NCBI GenBank assembly: GCA_016290905.1
Contig: JAEEVO010000020.1
Location: 1-37,126 of the forward strand
Source: Lachnospiraceae bacterium
Lineage (GTDB): Bacteria; Bacillota; Clostridia; Lachnospirales; Lachnospiraceae
Length of the DNA stretch: 37,126 nucleotides
Direction of reading: 5' to 3'
The notes beneath the pieces were generated by a model. The model was not told the DNA's origin. It made no database searches and worked only from the letters and a program-made list of their open reading frames with translations. The stretch's first letter is position 1, and each line of letters starts with the position of its first letter. Made by a program: the position numbers and the translations under genes. Of this stretch, positions 14,967-21,040 are shown one piece after another.

Positions 14967-15338
14967 TCAAGATTCTCTCTGCTTTCTTAACTCATCGAGC
15001 ATCTTCTGGATATCATCGATATCTTTATCTGTCATCTCTATACTTTTTGAAAACGCAGCTAAAAATGCCGGACAAGAGCTGTTGAATCTCGTATCCAGTA
15101 CTTCTCTTATCAATGATGTCTGAGCTTCTTCCTCACTGATCAAACTTCTGACAATCATCTTTTCACTGATCAGGATCCCGCGTTTTGTAAGTCTTTTTAT
15201 TACAGTATAAGTGGTTGACGGTTTCCATCCGAGCTCTTTTTCCACTATTTCAACTAACTTCCCGCTTTTTATCGGCTCATTTTCCCATATGATCTTACAG
15301 AGAAGGTACTCACTTTCAAACAATTTGTTCTCTTCCAT
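14967..15338 (-). CDS. BlaI/MecI-family transcriptional repressor
   Basis: About 123 residues from the ATG at 15338. A winged helix at about 5-75 (ESEYLLCKIIWENEPIKSGKLVEIV, PSTTYTVIKRLTKRGIL) and a helical dimerisation tail (SLIREVLDTRF...PAFLAAFSKSIEMTDKDIDDIQKMLDEL) fit the BlaI/MecI family. I chose 15338 because it aligns with the start of the second BlaI gene in this window (start 23992); AGGAG is 14 bases upstream, farther than usual, and in-frame starts at 15362 (ATG) and 15380 (TTG) remain possible. BlaI proteins bind dyads as dimers and are cleaved when the M56 partner is activated. Two matching dyads frame the promoter, supporting autoregulation. Confidence 0.85.
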   Translation of the reverse strand: MEENKLFESEYLLCKIIWENEPIKSGKLVEIVEKELGWKPSTTYTVIKRLTKRGILISEKMIVRSLISEEEAQTSLIREVLDTRFNSSCPAFLAAFSKSIEMTDKDIDDIQKMLDELRKQRES

Positions 15339-15384
15339 TATGCCGTATACATCTCCTCTCATAAAATAATTCTCGGTCAAAATT

Positions 15385-15400
15385 ATCTATCGCGATAGAT
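15385..15400. promoter_or_regulatory. Perfect 16-bp dyad, candidate BlaI operator 1
   Basis: ATCTATCGCGATAGAT is a perfect palindrome directly at the predicted transcription start of the BlaI/M56 operon. Confidence 0.7.
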
Positions 15401-15407
15401 TAATTGT

Positions 15408-15436
15408 ATAATAGCATCTAATTTTTCATTTGTCAA
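15408..15436 (-). promoter_or_regulatory. Predicted promoter of the first BlaI/M56 operon
   Basis: Minus-strand TTGACA (15431-15436), 17-base spacer, TATTAT (15408-15413). It stands between the two operator-like dyads. Confidence 0.75.
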
Positions 15437-15445
15437 CAACTTTTT

Positions 15446-15461
15446 ATCTATCGTGATAGAT
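15446..15461. promoter_or_regulatory. 16-bp dyad, candidate BlaI operator 2
   Basis: ATCTATCGTGATAGAT differs from operator 1 at one central base and lies 61 bases upstream of it, about ten bases behind the -35 box. Spacing is close to six helical turns. Confidence 0.65.
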
Positions 15462-15470
15462 TTTTTTCAT

Positions 15471-15499
15471 GTGACAATGGGGACGGTTCTGTTTGTCAC
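15471..15499 (+). repeat. GTGACA-type palindromic repeat, forward orientation
   Basis: 29-base unit beginning GTGACAATGGGGACGG and ending TTTGTCAC. It is identical to 12401-12429 and is the exact reverse complement of 16172-16200, with which it brackets a two-gene cassette. Confidence 0.85.
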
Positions 15500-15505
15500 G
15501 TTTAT

Positions 15506-15547
15506 ATAAAAAAATCAGGGTGGAAGTATACAATTCTACTTCCACCC
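15506..15547 (-). terminator. Strong terminator of the small cassette
   Basis: GGGTGGAAGTA (15518-15528) pairs perfectly with TACTTCCACCC (15537-15547) around an 8-base loop. On the minus strand the stem is followed by TGATTTTTTTATA, a good U tract. Confidence 0.85.
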
Positions 15548-15593
15548 AATTAAAAAAAATTTGATATCTATTTTCTTATGTCTGTCTTGCAAG

Positions 15594-15683
15594 CTACCAG
15601 GGAAGCTTGCTTTCATAATCCTCAAGTCCATGAAACATAGCTGCTATTTCAGCATCATTATCCTTGATCCTGTATTTATTCAA
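15594..15683 (-). CDS. Very small ORF (29 residues) coupled to the 88-residue gene
   Basis: A TTG at 15683 is preceded 7 bases upstream by GGAGGA (15691-15696), which itself directly follows the stop of the upstream gene (15697-15699). The frame runs 29 codons to TAG at 15594 and the terminator follows. The peptide begins MNKYRIKDNDAEIAAMF and ends LEDYESKLPW. It is too short for a known toxin fold; it may be a small effector, a partner of the upstream protein, or the remnant of a deleted toxin gene. The ribosome site and placement argue that it is translated; no family is recognised. Confidence 0.5.
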   Translation of the reverse strand: MNKYRIKDNDAEIAAMFHGLEDYESKLPW

Positions 15684-15696
15684 TATACTTTCCTCC

Positions 15697-15963
15697 TCAG
15701 TTCAAGGCAAGACCAAATTCGGCCGCAAGCTCTGCGTCAACCAGATCTGAGTCTTCCCCAAGCCCGGCATCTAGTTCAGCAAGTCCTTCGTCCACATGAG
15801 AAAAGAACTCATCTTCCGTTAAGCGTCTGAAAGGACGCTCTATAGGTTTTTTATTCATAATAATCACTGCAACATTTCGAACCGCCTGAAGTTCTTCATC
15901 TGTCATAGACTCGATAACATCAATAGTCTGATCAAGTTCGGATTTTCTTAATGTTCCTACCAT
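15697..15963 (-). CDS. Small acidic protein, antitoxin-like, unassigned
   Basis: An 88-residue protein with a helical N-terminus (SELDQTIDVIESMTDEELQAVRNVAVII), a short basic segment (NKKPIERPFRRL) and an acidic tail (EDEFFSHVDEGLAELDAGLGEDSDLVDAELAAEFGL). The tail resembles the toxin-wrapping ends of RelB/Phd-type antitoxins, but no family can be named from sequence alone. GGAGG lies 6 bases before the ATG, and a full promoter stands at 16058-16086. It is followed by the 29-codon ORF and a strong terminator; the whole transcription unit is framed by exact inverted repeats (15471-15499 and 16172-16200). No standard toxin gene is adjacent. Confidence 0.7.
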   Translation of the reverse strand: MVGTLRKSELDQTIDVIESMTDEELQAVRNVAVIIMNKKPIERPFRRLTEDEFFSHVDEGLAELDAGLGEDSDLVDAELAAEFGLALN

Positions 15964-16057
15964 ATTTATCCTCCATTTACCGGATTCTTTTCCATAACAT
16001 AACTACGATATCAGCTTTTTATACTTTTTTGTATGCTCGATATCTCTGAACGTAATA

Positions 16058-16086
16058 ATTATAACATATCAAACTTTCTTAAGCAA
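16058..16086 (-). promoter_or_regulatory. Predicted promoter of the small cassette
   Basis: Minus-strand TTGCTT (16081-16086), 17-base spacer, TATAAT (16058-16063) with an extended TG before it. The leader to the ATG at 15963 is about 85 bases. Confidence 0.65.
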
Positions 16087-16171
16087 GTTGATTTTTGATT
16101 CACGGGCAGTAATGTTCATTTTAACCCCATAAACTTTAGAAACCCTCAAAACTTTGAAGACACCAACAAAG

Positions 16172-16200
16172 GTGACAAACAGAACCGTCCCCATTGTCAC
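16172..16200 (-). repeat. GTGACA-type palindromic repeat, reverse orientation
   Basis: Exact reverse complement of 15471-15499. Confidence 0.85.
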
Positions 16201-16238
16201 AAAAAAGGTGACAAAGAGAACCGGCCCCTTTGTCACCT
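16201..16238 (-). terminator. GTGACA-type repeat acting as leuS terminator
   Basis: Another reverse-orientation unit (16208-16236) with the arms extended to AAGGTGACAAAG and CTTTGTCACCTT. On the minus strand it begins 6 bases after the leuS stop and is followed by a run of six T, so it has the form of a rho-independent terminator. Confidence 0.7.
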
Positions 16239-16243
16239 TCTTG

Positions 16244-18685
16244 TTATTTTACAACTATGTTGACGATTCTTCCTTTAACGTAGATCTCTTTAACTACGGT
16301 CTTGCCGGCGATGGCGGCCTGGACGTACTTGTTGGCGTTGGCCTTGGCGATGGCGGATTCGCTTTCCTCGTTTACGCCTACCTCAATGGTAGCCTTTACC
16401 TTACCGTTTATCTGAACCGCTATCTCAACGGTGTCTTCCTTGATAGCTTCCTCATCATATGTTGGCCAGGGCTCGTAAGCTATGGTGTTTTCATGTCCTA
16501 AGACATTCCACATTTCCTCGCCGATATGAGGGCATATACATGACAGCATCTTTATAAGGCCTTCGGCATAAGCCTTAGGGCACTTGCCGTTTTTATAAAC
16601 CGCATTTACAAAGATCATCATCTGACTGATGGCTGTATTAAAGCCTAATGATTCAAAGTCTGATGTAACCTTCTTTACGGTCTGGTGATATACCTTCTTT
16701 AACGCCTCGTCCTCACCGTCTGTCAGGTTCTCTTCATTTGTGAAGAATGCCCATACACGGTTAAGGAAACGTCTTGCACCCTCAACACCCTGAGGGCTCC
16801 AAGGCTTTGAAACCTCAAGCGGTCCCATGAACATTTCATAAAGCCTTAAAGTATCTGCACCGTACTGGTCTACTATATCAGAAGGATTAACTACGAACTC
16901 AGGGAAACGCTTACCCATCTTGATACCGTTTTCGCCCAGGATCATACCCTGATGAACAAGCTTCTTGAACGGCTCCTTTACGGGCGAAAGACCCTTGTCA
17001 TAAAGGTAACGGTTCCAGATCCTTGAATACATAAGGTGTCCAACCGCATGCTCGGGTCCTCCGATGTAAAGATCTACGGGAAGCCAGTGCTTTAAGAGCT
17101 CATAATTTGCAAACTCTTTCTCGTTATCGGGATCTATATAACGGAAATAATACCATGATGATCCTGCGGAACCGGGCATGGTAGAAGTCTCACGCTTGCC
17201 CTTTATACCGTTGTGATCATACTGCTTCCACTCTGTTGCATTCTCCAAAGGCGCCTGTCCGTTCTTGGACTTGTAATCCTCAAGCTCGGGAAGTACCAAA
17301 GGCAGCTCATCATCGTCAAGCACATGGATCCGGCCATCCTCGGTATGAACCACCGGTACGGGCTCGCCCCAATAACGCTGACGTGCGAATATCCACTCAC
17401 GGAAATGGTAGTTTACGGTACGCTTTGCAACGCCCATTTTCTCAAGCTTCTGAGTGATCGCTTCCTTTGCCTCTTCCACGGTAAGACCGGTAAACTCCTC
17501 TGAATTGATAAGCTTGTAGCCTTTTCCGAGATAATCGTACTTTTCAAGAGCATGCTCTGATACATCAACATGTCCGTCCTTCTCGTTTCCGTCGATAACC
17601 TGGATCATATCGATATTGTGAGCAACTGCATACTCAAAGTCACGCTGGTCGTGACTGGGAACAGCCATAACAGCACCTGTTCCGTAATTTGCCAATACGA
17701 AATCACCGATAAAGAGCTCAGCTTCCTTGCCGTTTACGGGGTTGATACACTTTACACCCTCTAAGCGGCATCCTGTCTTGCCCTTGTTGAGCTCTGTACG
17801 GTCCATATCATTCTTTTTCTTGGTTTCTTCTATATAAGCTTTTACTTCTTCCTGATTTTTGATCCTGGGCATTAAGTCCTGAACAAGCTGTCCGTCGGGA
17901 GCAAGTACCATAAATGTGATGCCGTAGATGGTCTCGATACATGTGGTGAATATTGAGAACTCTCCGCCTCCGACTATCTGGAACTTAACCTCGACACCCT
18001 CTGACTTACCGATCCAGTGTCTCTGCATATCCTTTGTGGACTCGGGCCAGTAGATCTCATTTAAGCCTTCAAGAAGCTTCTCGGCAAATGCGGGCTGATC
18101 GATAACCCACTGCTTCATGTTCTTACGAACTACGGGGAAACCGCCACGCTCTGACTTTCCGTCTATAACCTCGTCGTTTGAAAGCACGGTGCCGAGCTCC
18201 TCACACCAGTTAACAGGCATATCTATGTACTTTGCATATCCGTCAAGATAGAGCTGCTTGAAGATCCACTGTGTCCAATGATAGAACTTGGGATCCGATG
18301 TAGCCACGAGCTTACTCCAGTCATAATCAAAGCCGAGCTCTTTAAGCTGCTTTGAGAATGTCTTGATATTCTCTGCGGTAAAGCCCTCGGGATGATGTCC
18401 CGTATTTATCGCATACTGCTCTGCAGGTAGTCCGAATGAGTCATAACCCATGGGATGGAGGACATTGTAGCCCTGCATTCTCTTCATACGTGAAACGATA
18501 TCCGTTGCGGTATAACCTTCCGGATGACCTGCATGAAGACCAACTCCCGAAGGATACGGGAACATATCAAGCGCATAGAACTTGGGCTTTGAAAAATCCC
18601 ATACATCCGTCTTAAATGTCTCATGCTCGCTCCAGTAGGCCTGCCACTTCGGCTCGATACTCTTAGGATCATAAACTCTTTCCAT
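16244..18685 (-). CDS. leuS: Leucyl-tRNA synthetase, variant motif class
   Basis: An 813-residue class I aminoacyl-tRNA synthetase that charges tRNA-Leu. The HIGH box is HAGH (residues 51-54, in DMFPYPSGVGLHAGHPEG); the CP1 editing domain holds IGKSEGVEVKF and the conserved MAVPSHDQRDFEYA; STMPGSAGSSWYYFRYIDP and LPVDLYIGGPEHAVGHLMYSR lead to the KMSKS position, which reads KMGKR (about 588-592). The usual TTRPDTLFG editing peptide reads TTCIETIYG. I start at 18685 because AGGAG lies 9 bases upstream and the sequence begins MERVYDPKSIEPKWQ, the usual LeuRS beginning. It has its own promoter (18747-18775). No T-box leader fits in the roughly 60 bases before the gene. Confidence 0.95.
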   Translation of the reverse strand: MERVYDPKSIEPKWQAYWSEHETFKTDVWDFSKPKFYALDMFPYPSGVGLHAGHPEGYTATDIVSRMKRMQGYNVLHPMGYDSFGLPAEQYAINTGHHPEGFTAENIKTFSKQLKELGFDYDWSKLVATSDPKFYHWTQWIFKQLYLDGYAKYIDMPVNWCEELGTVLSNDEVIDGKSERGGFPVVRKNMKQWVIDQPAFAEKLLEGLNEIYWPESTKDMQRHWIGKSEGVEVKFQIVGGGEFSIFTTCIETIYGITFMVLAPDGQLVQDLMPRIKNQEEVKAYIEETKKKNDMDRTELNKGKTGCRLEGVKCINPVNGKEAELFIGDFVLANYGTGAVMAVPSHDQRDFEYAVAHNIDMIQVIDGNEKDGHVDVSEHALEKYDYLGKGYKLINSEEFTGLTVEEAKEAITQKLEKMGVAKRTVNYHFREWIFARQRYWGEPVPVVHTEDGRIHVLDDDELPLVLPELEDYKSKNGQAPLENATEWKQYDHNGIKGKRETSTMPGSAGSSWYYFRYIDPDNEKEFANYELLKHWLPVDLYIGGPEHAVGHLMYSRIWNRYLYDKGLSPVKEPFKKLVHQGMILGENGIKMGKRFPEFVVNPSDIVDQYGADTLRLYEMFMGPLEVSKPWSPQGVEGARRFLNRVWAFFTNEENLTDGEDEALKKVYHQTVKKVTSDFESLGFNTAISQMMIFVNAVYKNGKCPKAYAEGLIKMLSCICPHIGEEMWNVLGHENTIAYEPWPTYDEEAIKEDTVEIAVQINGKVKATIEVGVNEESESAIAKANANKYVQAAIAGKTVVKEIYVKGRIVNIVVK

Positions 18686-18746
18686 AACAACCAGCTCCTT
18701 TTTCAGATTTATTCTCTGTTCTTTTGCAAAAAGCAACATTTAAGTT

Positions 18747-18775
18747 ATTCTATCTCAAAATCCGAAAAAGTGCAA
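18747..18775 (-). promoter_or_regulatory. Predicted leuS promoter
   Basis: Minus-strand TTGCAC (18770-18775), 17-base spacer, TAGAAT (18747-18752). It lies in the short gap after the upstream LRR gene and gives a leader of about 55 bases. Confidence 0.6.
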
Positions 18776-18788
18776 GAGGAAAATTACA

Positions 18789-21011
18789 TTACCACTCGTC
18801 GTACGGCTGGTTTGTTATACGGTAATTCTCATATTCTTTAAGCCCGACCTCCTCAAGAGCAGCTCTATAAGCATCCATATCTCCGTCCTCGGGGATGAAT
18901 ATCATTATGCAGAACTCCTTATCCGAATTCCTCTCATCTACAAATTTCGGAGGCTCCTTGGTCTTAAAGATTATCTCTGCCGGTTCATATACGAGGTTTC
19001 TCCCGGTATAATACTCTCCCATCAGCTTTGACGAGAATGAAGAAATATCAATCTCCTTAACCGACTCAGGGATATTTAAAGTGTAGATATACCCTCTGAG
19101 AACAAACTCCAGATCCAGTTTCTCAAATTCCGCGTCTCCGATATTGGAATACACAAATCCTACTGCCGTATTTGTTCCTTTTTCAAGGAGCACATCACCC
19201 TTCTGGGTATATTTCTTGTTGTTCTTTTTAAAAGTAACGGTAATGTTGTTATTTGAAAAAGCTCTGTTTCCCAATACCGTAACCGTCTTCGGGATGGTAA
19301 CCTTTTTAAGCTTTGTGCTTGCAAACGCAGACTCTCCTATCGACTCCAGTCCGTTAGGAAGCGATATTTTCTTTAACGCCGTATCACGGAACGCGGCATT
19401 TCCGATCTCCTTGGTATATTTGCCAAGACTCACGCTCTTTAACGTGGTAATATAAGCCATTCCTTCGGGGATAACCGTAACAGTATCGGGGATAGTCAGC
19501 TTCGTTATAAGCGTCCCGGAAAAAGCATAGGGCATGATACTTGTTATCCCTTCCGGCATAGCTATCTCCCTGTATCTGAAGTCGGAAATACCTATGACGG
19601 TGCTTCCGTCCGCGGTCAGCAGCAGGCCGTATCTTGTTACAAAGGAGGTATTTCCCTTTGCCACCTTTACAAGCATCTTGTTCGCAACCGGTCCCTCAAT
19701 CTTTACCGTACCCTTCGGGATGGTCAGGGTAACCTTGTCCTTTCTTTCAGCGCTGTCATAAAACGCCCTGTTTCCTATGGAAAGAGTGTTCTCCGGCAGC
19801 TTGACTTCTTTCAGATTATACTCGCATGCGAATGCCATTTCCCCTATCTCAAGGCTTTTACAGTCATGTATGTTGATCTTTGTAAACCTTCCCGAAAGAA
19901 ACGCCTCTTTCTCAAGCTTTACATTTCCGCCCTTTATCTCAAGGCCGAGAGTTTCATCCCTGTAATTATCATTTAAGCTGAATGCCTTTTCGCCGACAAT
20001 CAGATCACCGGCATTTATCTCAATTTTACTGTACTGAGTCCATCTGAACGCAGATCTGCTTATCACCTTAACGGTCGAAGGTATTTTTACAGTTGTGAAA
20101 TTAAGACGTGAAAAAACGCCTGCATCTATATATCCGTATTCGTAATCATCTACCCATCCGGAGTATCTTATGCCCTCGTCGCCGATAACGGTAACCGTAT
20201 ACTTCTTTCCGTTGTATTTTGCCGTCTCGGGTACAGTAAACGCTACACCCTGCTCTAACCAGGGTCCATCCGAGATCTTATCATCCGCTTTTGTTCCTAT
20301 GAGAACAGCCTCATTGTCTCCGAGTGTCCTGTACAGATTGCTTCCGTCTGTAAAAACATCACCTTCCACATCAATGTTTATATGCAGCTCCACATAAAAC
20401 GTTGCAGGCTTTTTCTTTGCCAGTTGATCCGTCAGCATAACCGTAAAGGTATATGTTCCCTTGGGAAGATAGAAAACCGTAATCGGATCCTCATTGTTAT
20501 ATCTTCTTTTTTCTCCGCCGATTATATCGTTCGATCCCGTCAGCGCAAAAGAACCATACGCTCCCATTTGGAAATCTTCCTCAATTTTTTCTCCTTTTTT
20601 CAGTTCAAATTTCCCTGGGTCTTGTGGAAACCAGTCCGTGGACTTATATAACTTAACGCCGTTCGAACCGTCAATCCTGTAGGTCACTGAAGGTTTGCAT
20701 GTGGTTAGCTCTATTCCGTCCTTCTTGCCGATATACTCTATTTCAGTCTTCAGGCTAACCGGGTCTCCCGCATGGTATTCTTTTTTATCGGTCTTTAAAG
20801 TAATCCTTAAATTCTCGTTTTCGACCACGGATACTATGCTGTCACCTTCTACTGCATCCTCTTTAACAACCTTGCCGGTCCTCTTTGCGGAGGTCTTTTG
20901 TTCATAAATATTTGCCGAAGCCTTCTCTTTGGGAAACATTACCGCAAAAAGCAATGTTGCGAGGCATAAAAAGCCTAAAGCCGTTAGCGATCGTTTTATA
21001 ATGTTTTTCAT
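18789..21011 (-). CDS. Large secreted leucine-rich repeat (BspA-type) protein
   Basis: A 740-residue protein with a signal peptide (MKNIIKRSLTALGFLCLATLLFAVMF), a beta-sandwich-like region at about 65-215 (LRITLKTDKKEYHAGDPVSLK ... LPKGTYTFTVMLTDQL) that resembles BsuPI/intracellular proteinase inhibitor domains, and about ten LRR_5 repeats at about 270-690 (VTVIGDEGIRY, VKIPSTVKVISRSAF, VKLPENTLSIGNRAF, MPEGITSIMPYAF, LTIPDTVTVIPEGM, ISLPNGLESIGESAF, VTIPKTVTVLGNRAF). There is no LPxTG anchor or C-terminal helix, so it is either released or held by other means. It is the last gene of the second BlaI/M56 operon, 29 bases after the M56-LRR gene, and is therefore a likely output or partner of that sensor. 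The BsuPI assignment is tentative. Confidence 0.8.
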   Translation of the reverse strand: MKNIIKRSLTALGFLCLATLLFAVMFPKEKASANIYEQKTSAKRTGKVVKEDAVEGDSIVSVVENENLRITLKTDKKEYHAGDPVSLKTEIEYIGKKDGIELTTCKPSVTYRIDGSNGVKLYKSTDWFPQDPGKFELKKGEKIEEDFQMGAYGSFALTGSNDIIGGEKRRYNNEDPITVFYLPKGTYTFTVMLTDQLAKKKPATFYVELHINIDVEGDVFTDGSNLYRTLGDNEAVLIGTKADDKISDGPWLEQGVAFTVPETAKYNGKKYTVTVIGDEGIRYSGWVDDYEYGYIDAGVFSRLNFTTVKIPSTVKVISRSAFRWTQYSKIEINAGDLIVGEKAFSLNDNYRDETLGLEIKGGNVKLEKEAFLSGRFTKINIHDCKSLEIGEMAFACEYNLKEVKLPENTLSIGNRAFYDSAERKDKVTLTIPKGTVKIEGPVANKMLVKVAKGNTSFVTRYGLLLTADGSTVIGISDFRYREIAMPEGITSIMPYAFSGTLITKLTIPDTVTVIPEGMAYITTLKSVSLGKYTKEIGNAAFRDTALKKISLPNGLESIGESAFASTKLKKVTIPKTVTVLGNRAFSNNNITVTFKKNNKKYTQKGDVLLEKGTNTAVGFVYSNIGDAEFEKLDLEFVLRGYIYTLNIPESVKEIDISSFSSKLMGEYYTGRNLVYEPAEIIFKTKEPPKFVDERNSDKEFCIMIFIPEDGDMDAYRAALEEVGLKEYENYRITNQPYDEW

Positions 21012-21040
21012 ATCCTCTCTCCAATCCGTACCCGGTACTG

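Noticed and set aside
12642-15338. Beta-lactam resistance locus
   Set aside because: No penicillin-binding sensor domain and no beta-lactamase or PBP2a gene nearby; only the M56 and BlaI families are shared.
18686-18788. T-box or leader attenuator for leuS
   Set aside because: Only about 55 bases separate the predicted start site from the gene, too short for a T-box.
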